The notes beneath the pieces are model-generated. The model was given only the letters and a program-made list of their open reading frames with translations. It did no database searches and was not told the DNA's origin. Source: Pampus argenteus (lineage: Eukaryota > Chordata > Actinopteri > Scombriformes > Stromateidae). Taken from it: a DNA stretch of 64,000 nt. The first letter of the stretch is position 1, and each line of letters opens with the position of its first letter. Both the position numbers and the translations under genes were made by a program. Location: the NCBI GenBank assembly GCA_036937835.1, contig CM072875.1:22572501-22636500 (forward strand), written 5' to 3'. This document shows positions 1 to 12,250 of this stretch, piece after piece.

Positions 1-1960
1 ATGGAGGGATGAGGGAGGGATTATTAATAAACGGGTTTCTGACTAACATCATAATCTGAATTTATATTAGTTAGCTAGTTAGCTGCATCTACTGTTCCTG
101 TGTTTGAACTGGTCTGTATGCTTTCTCCTCGCTCCATCTGGCTGTGTGTGTTGGTGAAGATGCTGTCAGACTAAAAATAAGCTGCTGTTGTGCTGAGCAG
201 ACAGTCCATCAGAGTCCCAGCAGAGCTGAGCTCAGTGCTGCAGCAGCAGCTCCACAAACACACTTAGCATCCTCACATTGACCTACACTGTCATACTGCT
301 GCTAATGCTACTGCTAATACTACTATTAAAATATAGGGTTTTTTCTCCATTTTGTTTAAAGATGGAAGTGAACGACTGTGTGCTTCAGTCTCCACATGAA
401 TCACAATGAGCGTGACTCTTACAGCCACCGCTGAGGGTCGATTACAGTCGATCAGGTTCTGATGCTGTTGTTGACTGTAAATGTTCCCACCGGCTCCAGT
501 TAGGCCCAAAGATATTTAGACAGTGACACAAGTTGTTATTTTAGCTGTTTAGCTAAAAGTAAGACAAAGACAATCGACTCAGAAGGCAAAAAACAGCAAA
601 ACAAGAACTGCAAATATTTAAAGAAAATATTCAGAAAGAAATTCATCAAGTCAAATTTTGCCAAATATGATTTGATTATCCAAACAGTTGCTGATTAATT
701 TCAACACTGCTGCTGTTAATGTATTTATTTCTACTTAAACATATCTGTTATCTCAGGTGTGAACAGGTCCTGCTGGTTGCTGCTGATGACTCAGGTGGAG
801 TCAGTGAAACAGAAAACATGGAGTGAAGTCCTGCTGGTCATCTTTAGATATTTATATCGTCCAGTGATCCAGCAGCTCGCCTGATAATTAATCTTGTATG
901 AGAGCGTTTCCTCCTCCCCCCCCCCCCGTGTAACTACAGTACAGGAGCCTGCAGAGGACACTCAGCCTCCACATTTAACACTAAACATAGTTTGATTCTT
1001 GATGTGAGGAGAAAATGTCAGATTGACTTTGATTTAAAAAACAGATAAATGATAAAGGCGTCTTCACAAGTCCTCTTTTATCTTTTCAAGCTTTGAACAT
1101 GTTATAATCCTGTTAGTGTAATTAATTATTAATCCTCCCAAGGTCACTGAAGAATGACCTACAGAATATGTGATTAGCAATAGATCAGAGCAAAATACAA
1201 ATGCATTTCAGACAGAAAGGTATGGAAAGGAGTACACATGTATATAAACATTGATGAAATGATGACTTGTGAGGTTGATGATGTGAGCTGAAAACAACCT
1301 GAAACTGCAGACACGTTACAGACTAGAGCTACTCAGTGTTTCTGGCAGACATGAGCAGGAAATCAGAGTCTGTACAACCAATACGAGAAATGATCCGACT
1401 GAGGAACCGTCCTGTCCTCGGGCACAAGACCTCGACACAATGTTTGAGGAAGCGGATGAATATCTACAGGAATAATCCATCAAAAATGGTTTGAAAACTT
1501 TCTGTCAAAACTACCGACAGATGTGGAGCATTAGCAACAATCTAAGAAACCACCTTAGCAACAACCATAGCAATAATCCTAGCAACCACCTTAGCAACCA
1601 AGGCGAGAGAACGGACGGTTGTTAATCGGCCGGGCAGCATTTCTACAAACATTCAGCTCCAGTTTGACCACGTTTAATGAAATATTAACAACCTGTGATC
1701 ACAGGGACAGTAAATGTCCACTGAGGGACGTGCATACGGACACGAGAGACAACAAGCAACTCAATCATTTGTTTAAACATCTATTTTGTGTTCACACTGA
1801 TCTGGTCTGATCCGGCTCAGACACATGAGGTGTTTCAGGGTGTGTGTGACGTCATTTCAGTGAATTTATGAGAACATCACAAGGTCACTAGTGATGCTGA
1901 AACAACTGCACATGGCTGCGCCTAATGGACTGAAAACTACACAGTCCCACATGAGAGACA
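1..1960. other. No gene recognised; intergenic or intronic DNA
   Basis: Open frames here are short, begin and end without splice context, and match no family I recognise. The sequence is AT-rich with scattered poly-C and poly-A tracts. A run of short AGCAAC-type repeats lies near 1,530-1,600. I see no exon with paired splice sites and a plausible protein. Confidence 0.5.
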
Positions 1961-1967
1961 GAGTGTG

Positions 1968-2018
<51 letters not shown>

Positions 2019-2042
2019 GTGCGTGTGTGCGTGTGTGTGTAG
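1961..2042. repeat. (TG)n microsatellite
   Basis: A run of TG dinucleotides with a few GCGTGT interruptions spans about 80 bp. A second, shorter (TG)n run lies at about 2,269-2,293. Both create spurious Cys-Val or His-Thr open frames that are not genes. Confidence 0.95.
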
Positions 2043-2262
2043 GTCACAAGCCTCTGAACGCTTCACTCAACTATAGACTGACGACAGTCTCCCAGCTGGG
2101 TGGAAACAGCCTCCAGGTCTTTGTACCGGTTCGTCGTGTGCTTGTGATTCGCTGCATCAGTTTCAGTATTGAGGAGAATATGGGACATCGTTTCTGATCA
2201 GATGTGTCCTTGACAAGATGTACGGGGCAAAGGTTTGATACCAGCAGTGGTCACCTCATCTC

Positions 2263-2293
<31 letters not shown>

Positions 2294-2739
2294 TGCATGC
2301 TCTGACTAACATCCCACCAGGATGAAGCAGAATGGATTAAAGGGTTTTAGGAGCTAAAATGTATTAAAGGACTCCCCCGCCCCCCCAGTCCATTTTCACA
2401 TTAATTGAAATGTAATTAAGATAAAAACCTCCATTATCTGACGATCCACTGGTTTTCTTGTCATATTATTATGTTTTATGTTGATATGCTGTGTATTTCC
2501 ACATCCAGCAGCAACATCATCATCATGTGGAGTCGTGTCATGCTCCACTATGTTCACCAGGTCTACAGTAACTGTGTCTAGTTGCTGGTTGTGTTCAGCG
2601 TTACAGCTATGAGAGCTGCAGCCGGACAGATAAACAAAGTCTCTATAAAGCTCCATAAAGACGAGGAGCTGCAGAATATCCGGAGGTTCATCACTAACAC
2701 ATTAACACTGACACATCAGACTGCAGAGTTAAAGTAATC

Positions 2740-3447
2740 ATACATACATGAAGCATGTGACTGAAACATCAGATCTGTGTGACATACATGAAGCATGTGA
2801 CTGAAACATCAGATCTGACATACATGAAGCATGTGACTGAAACATCAGATCTGACATACATGAAGCAGTGTGACATACATGAAGCATGTGACTGAAACAT
2901 CAGATCTGTGTGACATACATGAAGCATGTGACTGAAACATCAGATCTGTGTGACATACATGAAGCAGTGTGACATACATGAAGCATGTGACTGAAACATC
3001 AGATCTGACATACATGAAGCATGTGACTGAAACATCAGATCTGTGTGACATACATGAAGCATGTGACAGTAACATCAGATCTGACATACATGAAGCATGT
3101 GACTGAAACATCAGATCTGTGTGACATACATGAAGCATGTGACAGTAACATCAGATCTGACATACATGAAGCATGTGACTGAAACATCAGATCTGTGTGA
3201 CATACATGAAGCAGTGTGACATACATGAAGCATGTGACTGAAACATCAGATCTGACATACATGAAGCATGTGACTGAAACATCACATCTGTGTGACATAC
3301 ATGAAGCATGTGACAGTAACATCAGATCTGACATACATGAAGCATGTGACTGAAACATCACATCTGTGTGACATACATGAAGCATGTGACAGTAACATCA
3401 GATCTGACATACATGAAGCATGTGACAGTAACATCAGATCTGTGTGT
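2740..3447. repeat. Tandem array with 36/40-bp unit and higher-order structure
   Basis: About 18 direct copies of a unit that starts ACATACATGAAGCATGTGAC and ends ACATCAGATCTG. Units alternate between about 36 bp and about 40 bp (an extra TGTG after the BglII-like AGATCT). A truncated GAAGCAGTGTG unit is interposed at intervals, and ACTGAAAC and ACAGTAAC variants recur in order. This points to duplication of multi-unit blocks. The open frames read through it on the minus strand are repeat artefacts. Confidence 0.95.
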
Positions 3448-3449
3448 AA

Positions 3450-6150
3450 CGCTCCTCAAATCAACGTGTGAAACTTACAGGAATCTCATATTTCATCATC
3501 ATCATTCATGGTTTCCATCATGTGAGCTTTGACTAACGCTCTGTAAATGACGTCATCTCGCTGTGTGCTCTTTTTCTGCAGCGGTTTAATGGCACTGATT
3601 GGAGAATTAGCGCCACCTGCTGTTTATCTGCTAATATTCACACAGCAGAAATCGATGGAAACAAACAGTCAGGACATTTTACTTTGATGATTTTCTGTAA
3701 AATTTGAGCTACACTTGAAAAATCAAAGATTCTTGCTTCCAGACAGAAGAAGTATCAAGGTTAGTTTATGATGTAAATACGCTGTATATGAAGGATAAAT
3801 AATATGAGGATGACTTTTGTATGGGAGCGTCATATTAACCTGATGAGAGGAATAAATCAGCCCTTCAGTCAGTAATTAGAGCTGTGGGAGCATCCAGCCT
3901 CCTTCACATTTATTCTGTCACAAGGTCAAACGTGTAAAACCCCCCACGAAGCACCACACTCATCAAAATCTCCAAACGTTACACCTTCTCCGCAGAGGAG
4001 GCGAACGCCCTTGTCAATATAAGATTTGTGCAAACTAATGTGAGGACGTAAAGTAGTGAAGACACTAAGTTGCTTTTATCAAACATACTGTTGGTTTATG
4101 AAATGAGTCATGACATAAAGATGATTGATGGTCAGACTCTGCAGTGGTGGAGGCAGAAGCAGGTGGGCCGTCTATTCTGAGAAAAACTGACATTTTATTT
4201 ACAAACCAGCCCGTGAAGGTTTAGAAACCTTTAAAATGACACGTTAAAAGCTTAGTTTAGATGCTGCAGTACGTTAACGTTACAGTGAGCTGGTCGACTG
4301 CAGGTCCACGTGTCAGAAGCAAAGCGGCCAATCACAGAAGACTTCCTGTGTTTCTTGTCCTTGTTCCTGTCTGTCTCTATCCGTGTGGTGTGGGCGTGGC
4401 ACCCCCTCCCTGGTATTTACATCAGATCAGCTTTGTTAGTATTTGGAGGTTGTTTTTTTTCCAGGATCATGTCCGTCTCTTCAGATCCGTCTCTCATCAT
4501 CCTCCACCTTCATCTGCACTGCATAAATAAACCTGTCCTCTGTGTCCTGCGTTTGGCTCCCACCTGTGTGTCCTTCACACCTTCGACTTGTTTTAATCAC
4601 ACACACAGCAAGTCAACAGTAAATTAAATTTTATGTATTTATTTCCTTATACATTTTATATTTATTGTTCAAAATGTATTTTCTGAGATATCTGGAGATA
4701 ATTCGATAGTGAAAATAATTGTAAATATTTAAGTCATTTCTTCTGCTGTCTTGTTCTTTGCAACTAAAAAGGTTTATGTAGTAATAATATCAATAAAGAA
4801 ATATGAAAAGCAGTAATGAAAGAGTCTATTCACCACCACACGGCATCTGTTTGTTTTATCTGCACTCTGCTGCACAGATCAAAGTCTGATTTCTGTCCTT
4901 CCTGTTGTACAAAATAACCAGAACGTCTCAAACACCTCACAGTATTTATGTATCCTGATAAACTACACAAATGGTTTTGGTTCCCTAATGTTAGGGTTTC
5001 TCTGCTTTCCATCACTACAAACTCAAACATCTTAATAAAATAAGACATCTGCAGACGTCACCTGGGACCAAACAGATTAACAGATGATGAAAATGAATGT
5101 TAGCTGAAAACAAACGAGCAGCGACTGACCTGAAACCAGGAGCTCAGAGTTTTAGATTAAATCACAAGAAAAAGGAGAATATTAAATTTGATCATTCTTT
5201 TAAAGGTGCAGCGTGTAGAATGGACTGTTTTCATTCACCTGTGTTACCTTCATATCTCTCTTCCACAGAGACGACAGGTTTCTACCTCACTGCTAGATGC
5301 TTCAAGTTAGTCGGCCCTGGTTGGTTAATTGAATGATGGTGGTCATGGTTACATAATTAAAGGATCCTGAACATCCATCTATTATCTACCAGCCTTGAAT
5401 TAAAGTCTTTCTGGTTCAGCTTCTGTCTCTACAGGCAGGTTTTTTACCTCAGTCTTATTTTGACAGTCGTGGTTGTTTAGAGTCACAATGAGTGAAACAG
5501 CAGACGTCACAGACACCAGACTGATTTTTGATGCTCTGACAGGAGCTGCAGCTTCTGCTCAATAACTGGACTGTAAGTCTGTGTTCACTGTGGCAGCTGC
5601 TTTCATTAAACATCAGTACCGACAAGTCAAAACTAAAACCAGCAGCTATTCTGATCATCAAGTCAGCATTATGTTCTCATTCATCATTCTATAAACTGAA
5701 TCTTTAAGTTTTGGATGTGACTTTCTGATATTTTATAATATTTAACTGTGTGATGAGTTAAAGTTTCAGCTGTAAAATTAATATAATAATTAATATGTGA
5801 TAAACTAAACATGTTGGACACAACAAGCTGAGCTTTTAGGGAGTCATGATGTGTATTCTCTGATACATAAACCAAAATAATATGAACTGGTCATTGAATA
5901 AATTGTCATCAGATGAATAAATAAAACAATCAATATTTGCAGCAGCATCACAGAAATATGAAGTTATTGTTTATTTGCTGTTTAGTTTGAGGCAGAAATA
6001 AAATGCAAATCTTCACGTGATCTTACAGACTTTATGTTTTTAGATGAAACAGTGATGAGTGTCAGATATCAGACTAAATGTCCAGATGTCTTGACGCTAT
6101 ATTAATGCTGTTTTTACTCTGGAACCATGATGTGTGTCGGGCTGTGCAGG
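3450..6150. other. No gene recognised; non-coding, repeat-poor stretch
   Basis: AT-rich DNA with short open frames only. Around 4,500-4,570 there is an AATAAAC-containing stretch that resembles the 3' tail of a fish retroelement, but there is too little to assign it. Nothing else here has paired splice sites or a recognisable protein. Confidence 0.4.
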
Positions 6151-6157
6151 TAAACGC

Positions 6158-6457
6158 TCACCTGGACCTGGTACATGTCTCTGACTCCGACGGCTCCAGC
6201 AGCTTCAGCGGGACGAAGCCGTTAACCGGCTCCGCTGCGCCGAACCTCGTCGTCCGCAGCCTCTGCAAAACACCGCCGATGCCCGGACTCCGGTCCTCTC
6301 CGGTCCGCTCCGTCCAGCCTGTCCGACGCCGAAGCACCCAAACCCCGCGGGATCCAGTTGTCATCTCGCTCCGCTCCGCTCCAGTGAAGGGCGGGGTGAA
6401 AGCAGTCCGAGCACGGCCGAGCCTTCCCGAACCGCTCCGAGCGCAAACGACCCACAT
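6158..6457 (-). CDS. Possible CpG-rich first exon of an unidentified gene (low confidence)
   Basis: This 300-bp GC- and CpG-rich island stands out from AT-rich flanks, as fish promoters or first exons do. On the minus strand an open frame of 99 codons runs from an ATG at 6,457 to a splice-donor-like CAG|GTGAGC near 6,161. The product would be Arg/Gly/Ser-rich and I do not recognise it. Downstream exons would have to lie at lower coordinates, and I could not identify any. A plus-strand frame of 141 codons (6,078-6,503) covers the same block and uses an acceptor-like TGTGCAG at about 6,143-6,149, so the strand itself is uncertain. The block could equally be a promoter CpG island with no coding content. 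Confidence 0.25.
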   Translation of the reverse strand: MWVVCARSGSGRLGRARTAFTPPFTGAERSEMTTGSRGVWVLRRRTGWTERTGEDRSPGIGGVLQRLRTTRFGAAEPVNGFVPLKLLEPSESETCTRSR

Positions 6458-6837
6458 GGTGACTTCCTGTAAGTGTTTTCATAATAAAAGCGTTGGTAAA
6501 TAATGTTCCAGAAAACAAAGTAAGACTACATCTGAACGTGTGGTACGAAGAAGAAATTAATGTAAATATATGTTCTAATTCATTGTTAACAATATGTTTA
6601 TATATATTATATATATATTAGAAGTATAAAGCAGATGTAGTGGCTTTAGATACTGTATAAATACTGTAGAGCTGCAGCACAATGGACCGTCTGTACTGAT
6701 GTTTTAAAGGATCAGACTGTATATTATTACAGGCACATTAAAGCATGTTAGTGGATCAGCCTGCTGATGGGGCCACGAGGGGGATAAATACAGAGGGTTG
6801 TAAGACTTTGGCTAAATTAAACATGTGAATCAAATCT

Positions 6838-7640
6838 ATGACTTTCATACCGGATCAGTCGAGGCCCAGGTTAACAACAACCGCCATCGGTGCTGTTCAC
6901 CTACAGGGTGGAAAGTGGACTACTATTGGTCGAAGGAGAGGAGGAAGGTGTGTTTGTAGGAAGAGAGAGAAGATGAAAGCCAAGAGTCTAGGACTGAGAG
7001 TAGGGACTTTGAATGTTGGAAGTGAGCATATGTGAGCAGCAGGTCAGAGGGAGCTGCACTGTGTCTTTGTAGATCTGAAGTCTGGAGTGGCAGAGAAGTA
7101 TGTCAGAGTGGTGCAGGACATGTATGAGGGCTGTAAGACAGTGGTGAGGTGTGACAGAGGAGTTCAAGGTGGAGGTGGGACTGCATCAGGGATCTGCTCT
7201 GACCCCCTTCTTGTTCACTATGGTGATGGACAGGCTGACATTTGAAGATGACACTGATCTGTAGTAAGGGAACAGGTGGAGGAGAAGCTAGAGAGGTGGA
7301 GGTTTGCCCTGGAGAGGAATGAAGGTTAGCCGCAGCAAGACGGAGTACATGTGTGTGAATGAGAGGGACCTGAGTGGAAGAGTGAGGTTACAGGGAGAAG
7401 ACATAAAGAAGGTGGAGGATTTTAAGTATTTAGGGTCAACAGTCCAGAGTAATGGAGAGTGTGGAAAAGAGGTGAAGAAGTGTGTGCAGGCAGGTTGGAA
7501 CAGGTGGAGAAGTGTCAGGTGTGATGTGTGATAGAAGAGTTTCAGCTAAAATAAAAGTAAAGGTGAACAAACCTGTGGTGAGACCAGCGATGTTGTTTGG
7601 TCTAGAGACAGTCAGTGACTCGAGTTACAGTTTAGAGTTT
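6838..7640 (+). mobile_element. Decayed RTE-type LINE fragment (endonuclease start joined to RT 3' part)
   Basis: The 5' part (to 7,035) ends with the residues LRVGTLNVGS, which are typical of the start of the endonuclease domain in RTE elements. It then jumps to the distal reverse-transcriptase region. At 7,304-7,531 the frame contains SRSKTEYMCVNE, a GED.KKVEDFKYLGS motif and a VQAGWNRWR-like segment. Most of the endonuclease and the RT palm (the YADD region) are missing. Frameshifts separate the remaining pieces, so this is a dead, internally deleted copy. Confidence 0.75.
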
Positions 7641-7649
7641 AGTTTCTTG

Positions 7650-9200
7650 TATTAAAACAAGTTATCACATGATGTACAAAACATTCAGAATTGAAATACA
7701 GCATCAGATTATTTCAAACATGTGCAGCCTGACGCATCTCTCTGTCTGTTAAATCCATCTACTCTTCTGATCAGCAGAGAAATCAAAAACTGAAAAAGAC
7801 TTCATCATCCAACAGTGAAATTAATATGAAGTAACTTAAGTTTGAACAAACAAGGTCCCAAATCCTTAATATCCTGAGCAACAGTCTCTGGAAATATTTT
7901 ATATATAATATTTATTCAGGAAATGATCAGGAAACTTTGGACTCAGAAACTTAAATGTTCCATTGATTTCACTGCAAACAACATGACTAACCAGATCAAA
8001 CACTGATGTTGGTATAAATCATATTACAACAGTTGTAGTAGAGAAACCAACAGACAGCTCAGTGACGTCATTCATTATGTGAAGAAACAGGTGTCAGCCA
8101 GCACATGCTGTACATGCAACTCTCTCTGAAAACCTGAGAAAGAGGTCGTACCGTACCAGAAAACATATCAAGAAAACTGAAGACTGCCGTTCAAATGGAT
8201 TGAACAGCCAGAATGACAAAGACTCAGTGATCAACTCCAGAGATCAGAGACAGTCAGTTACCTGTGAGTACTGTGACAATCAGAAGACGCTTCTGTGACG
8301 ATAATCTATCGTCTTTATACGGTGACGCGTCATGATATGGGGCTGTTTCTATTACTACGTCTGGTCTATTTAGACGTTGGTCAGATGTTGGTCGACTCAA
8401 AAAAACGGTGTTTATACAACTAAATATTAATTTAGTGATTCACAACTAAATCTTAATGTTTTTCAGTTTATTGAGTAAATTTGTAATTAAAAATGCAGAC
8501 ACTGCTATTATTTTGAACAGCCCAATATAATTTCTTTCTTCATTTTTTGTAATTAAAATATAATGTTTAGTGTTCCCAGTTAATGGAAATTTAAAGTTAA
8601 GGATAAGGTGTTATTTTGAACACATTCATGTTGGATTATTTCTCAGCGCGTCCTTTAGAGACGTATGAAGTAGGAGACAGAGTTCACGTCCTGTCAATGT
8701 TCGCCTCCCTATAAAGAACCTTTTTAAATGCTACCATTGAACATAATCCACGCTCTTCCAGAAAGGTCTCGTTGTGAGACACAGTTGGACCCAAGAGACT
8801 GTGATGCAGGTGTAGGTGAAGATGTCTTTACTGGTGTCTCTGCAGCGTTTGGTTGTTAGTTGGTGATGCCCATCTTTGAAGCTTCCTGAAGAAAGACAGC
8901 GTCCATTCTTTCATGTGTCTACAGAAGGACAAAGATTATAACTGCTCCTCCTCAGTTTAGCAGCTGTTGAATGTAAACCTCATGAGAACAAACAGCTTTG
9001 TGATGTGGAACCAGCTGTTACTCACATCCCACCATAAACAGAGGATTGAAACAAGCATTCGTTCTCGTTCACTTTGGTGAAATGTTGTGCACATTTAGAT
9101 GGAAACTCGGCCTCAGTTTGGACATTGACATTGACTCTTCACGACAACCAGGGTGTTTCAGTGTCTGCGTGATGAGTGCTTCCCCTTTCCTCTGAACACC
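7650..9200. other. Intergenic DNA, nothing recognised
   Basis: AT-rich sequence between the LINE remnant and the phosphatase gene. I see no exon-like open frame with splice sites, no recognisable mobile element and no RNA gene. Confidence 0.4.
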
Positions 9201-9206
9201 AACAGC

Positions 9207-9294
9207 TGTTTGTTTGTTTGTTTGTTTGTTTGTTTGTTTGTTTGTTTGTTTGTTTGTTTGTTTGTTTGTTTGTTTGTTTGTTTGTTTGTTTGTT
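9207..9294. repeat. (TTTG)n microsatellite
   Basis: About 22 uninterrupted TTTG units. It begins a few bases downstream of the phosphatase stop codon on the minus strand (where it reads CAAA), so it would lie at the start of that gene's 3' UTR. Confidence 0.97.
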
Positions 9295-9296
9295 GC

Positions 9297-9896
9297 TCAG
9301 ACTTTGACGCTGCCGGATTTGGTTCCTCTTCTTGGTTTGTGTGTTGATGTCATCAGCGGTGACCTGGGTACCAGCATTAACCAGTTCGTCTGCTGCTGTG
9401 GTGGCACTGACCTCGTCAACCTCGGCGTCCGTGGCGGTGTCTCTTCAGGCACGGCCACTCTGACGGTGTTCTTCCCGTACAGCCGCCTTTCATACTGCAG
9501 CAGCTGGTCCCAGAAGCCGGTGTTCAGCCTGACGTAGGGCCGGCTCTCCTGCACCCAGCGGTGCGCCTGGCGGAGGGTCACGCCCTGGTAACGCATCAGG
9601 TACGCCATCACCAGCGCCGGCGAACGGCTCATACCGGCAACGCAGTGCACCAGTGTGCTTCCTGTACGGTTGCCATGGATGCGTTCAGCCACACGGTCAA
9701 AGTGGTCCCCGAGGCGGGCACTGGGCAGGTCAGACACTGGCACACGGACACACTCCACCCCCCGGTAGGTGGGGCAGGCGTGGCTCAGCGTGGCGTTGAC
9801 TATCAAAGTGATGCCCTTCTGGGAGACCAGCGCCGCATTGAGGGGGGCGTCTGCTCCGCTCAGAAACAGCTTGGGCGTGATCTGGGACACCGACAT
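9297..9896 (-). CDS. Atypical dual-specificity phosphatase, DUSP14/DUSP18-like
   Basis: Single-exon frame of 199 codons, close to the roughly 190-200 residues usual for DUSP14/18/21. The enzyme would remove phosphate from Tyr and Ser/Thr on protein substrates such as MAP kinases. The active-site loop HCVAGMSRS gives the nucleophile Cys85 and Arg91. The likely general acid is Asp56 in the VSDLPSA segment. GITLIVNAT near residue 28 and GFWDQLLQYERRLYGKNTV near residues 127-145 are family signatures, and the latter favours the DUSP14/18 branch. Position 86 of the loop is Val where the subfamily usually has Ala, and 89 is Met where Val is common. The C-terminal 50 residues do not resemble either human paralogue. 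A CTGACAG acceptor ends at 9,906, 9 bases before the ATG, so the start is probably in the second exon. A 5' UTR exon with donor at 10,281 is proposed separately. Confidence 0.85.
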   Translation of the reverse strand: MSVSQITPKLFLSGADAPLNAALVSQKGITLIVNATLSHACPTYRGVECVRVPVSDLPSARLGDHFDRVAERIHGNRTGSTLVHCVAGMSRSPALVMAYLMRYQGVTLRQAHRWVQESRPYVRLNTGFWDQLLQYERRLYGKNTVRVAVPEETPPRTPRLTRSVPPQQQTNWLMLVPRSPLMTSTHKPRRGTKSGSVKV

Positions 9897-10235
9897 GAGG
9901 AAGAGCTGTCAGGAAACACACATTGAAGTTAATATACGTCTCAGGACCATTTTAGAAAAATAAAATAAATCTAATGACTTCACACCGACTTCAAGCCCCA
10001 AAAGTTTAATCTGGAGACTTGGATCTGACGCAGATTTTCGTCATTCTGACCTGATTCAAATGACCTTTGACATTTGTTAAGGTTAAAGTTACTACTTCCT
10101 TAAATTCTTTGATTTTTGGTGAAATATTGGATCATCAAAACTAAAACTGTCAGATAAAATGTATTGGAGTAGAAGTATAATGCAGCATCAGATGGAAATA
10201 CTCAAGTACCTCACAATACCTTACAGCAGCAGCAG

Positions 10236-10280
<45 letters not shown>

Positions 10281-10405
10281 CTAGTCAGTTGCTTCACTTT
10301 GTCTTTGGTTGTTTCTTCCTTTTGATCACCGGCAGCTCTGACTGAAGCACACACACTTCTGAGACCGTAGAAGGCTGCGTGTCTCAGGCAGTCGGCCAAT
10401 GAATG
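10281..10405 (-). promoter_or_regulatory. Probable non-coding first exon and promoter of the DUSP gene
   Basis: On the minus strand a splice donor (CTAG|GTAACAC) ends an exon-like segment at 10,281. The intron then runs straight into a (CA)n repeat at 10,229-10,277. About 115 bp upstream of the donor an inverted CCAAT box (10,396-10,400) sits beside a GGGCGG box. This arrangement fits a 5' UTR exon spliced to the acceptor ahead of the ATG at 9,896. The transcription start is not determined. Confidence 0.45.
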
Positions 10406-10692
10406 GGCGGATAATTTTAGGGTCCTGGCAGCTGAAAACGAGTCCTGACGTCATGTGACTTTAACCAAAATAAGACCGAAGACACAAATGTTGACACCAG
10501 AGTGAATAAAGATTTTATTGAGACGTAACTGGTTTATACCTACAGTCGTGTGACTTTTCATTCATTCATTTTGTGTTATTGACTTTTTATTTTATTTTTT
10601 GTGTTTGAGTTTTTATTGCATTCAAACTGATAATTCAGTTTTAACTTTGCACTACTGTTTTTAACACCAAAGTGCACTATATAAATAAAATA

Positions 10693-10886
10693 TTTGAGAA
10701 GTATGACTAGAGTTTGACTTTCTAAAGCACCAATAAAATAATGTAAAATAACTGAAAATAACCAAAAATACAGTAATTTTCTGGAATTAGATAACATTCA
10801 TTATTTTATTCATAAAATGTGTTTTTTAAGAAGCAGAAGATTTAGTTTTATATTTGAAGTAGATTCTGACCAGCAAAAAAAATAAC

Positions 10887-10942
<56 letters not shown>

Positions 10943-11095
10943 TCGTATATATATACAGAAAAAATGTAATGAACCCATGATGTGAAATTTAACCCTTTAT
11001 TATGAAATATATAAATATTACAATTTGTTAGATAACTATCAACTTAATTTTTTCTGTTTATGTAGGTATGTAGTAGTACTAGTAGAAGAAGAAAC

Positions 11096-11159
<64 letters not shown>

Positions 11160-11596
11160 CTTTTGAGGATCACATTGTTACTAAACGCAGTTTAACGTGA
11201 CCGGCGGTCCGCCAGCAGGAGGCGGAGTCGCAGTGAACAGCGCAGATAAACATCCGTAGAAGAAGAGTCCTCCTGCTAACACTTAGCTCGTCAGCTCCTC
11301 CGTTATGGCGGAGCTGAACCGACAGCTGCAAGAATATCTGCAGCAATCCAAAAACGGTGCGAAGACCGTCTCCCAGTCCGGCCCCAGCGCTGTGGTGGAC
11401 CTGGATGACACAGAACCGGTTCCTGGGAGCTGGTTCGGGCGGTGGTCCAGCCCGTGGTCCGGCAGCCCGGCCACCCAGAGCTCCGGGGGGAGCAGCGGTG
11501 TTTCCTGGCAGTGGTGGGCCGAGCCCGACCCCTGCCTGCCGGGCCTGAGCCGGCGGCAGCGGCTGGTCGGCTGCGCGCTGTGCGGCGCGTTTTCCG
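10693..11596 (+). repeat. Left copy of a ~0.9 kb tandem duplication (sft2d3 promoter plus 5' CDS)
   Basis: The left copy (10,693-11,596) and the right copy (11,611-12,542) share the same sequence apart from microsatellite length changes. The (TA)n/(CA)n block at about 10,888-10,945 versus 11,800-11,906 and the (GTA)n block at about 11,097-11,158 versus 12,060-12,104 differ in length. A 14-bp filler (11,597-11,610) separates the copies. The duplicated segment contains the whole sft2d3 upstream region and its first 97 codons. Confidence 0.95.
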
Positions 11597-11601
11597 TCTA
11601 G
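11305..11601 (+). pseudogene. sft2d3: Truncated sft2d3 copy
   Basis: The first 97 codons are the same as those of the intact gene at 12,251. Codon 98 (GTC) and the stop TAG at 11,599-11,601 are created by filler DNA at the duplication junction. The product would contain the soluble N-terminal region and only the start of the first membrane segment (GCALCGAFS), so it could not form the four-helix SFT2 fold. Its promoter region is a full copy of the one before the intact gene, so it may still be transcribed. I see no poly(A) signal of its own before the second copy, so a read-through transcript with the intact gene is possible. Confidence 0.9.
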
Positions 11602-11804
11602 TCATACGTTTTTGAGAAGTATGACTAGAGTTTGACTTTCTAAAGCACCAATAAAATAATGTAAAATAACTGAAAATAACCAAAAATACAGTAATTTTCT
11701 GGAATTAGATAACATTCATTATTTTATTCATAAAATGTGTTTTTTAAGAAGCAGAAGATTTAGTTTTATATTTGAAGTAGATTCTGACCAGCAAAAAAAA
11801 TAAC

Positions 11805-11865
<61 letters not shown>

Positions 11866-12059
11866 CACACACACACATATATACACACACACACACACAT
11901 ATATATTCGTATATATATACAGAAAAAATGTAATGAACCCATGATGTGAAATTTAACCCTTTATTATGAAATATATAAATATTACAATTTGTTAGATAAC
12001 TATCAACTTAATTTTTTCTGTTTATGTAGGTATGTAGTAGTACTAGTAGAAGAAGAAAC

Positions 12060-12105
<46 letters not shown>

Positions 12106-12250
12106 CTTTTGAGGATCACATTGTTACTAAACGCAGTTTAACGTGACCGGCGGTCCGCCAGCAGGAGGCGGAGTCGCAGTGAACAGCGCAGATAAACATC
12201 CGTAGAAGAAGAGTCCTCCTGCTAACACTTAGCTCGTCAGCTCCTCCGTT

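Noticed and set aside
2845..3385. Two overlapping minus-strand open frames rich in HASCMS repeats
   Set aside because: They are read-through of the tandem array, have no unique sequence and end with the array.
9561..9926. 121-codon plus-strand frame across the DUSP exon
   Set aside because: It is antisense to a frame with a complete DSP active-site signature.
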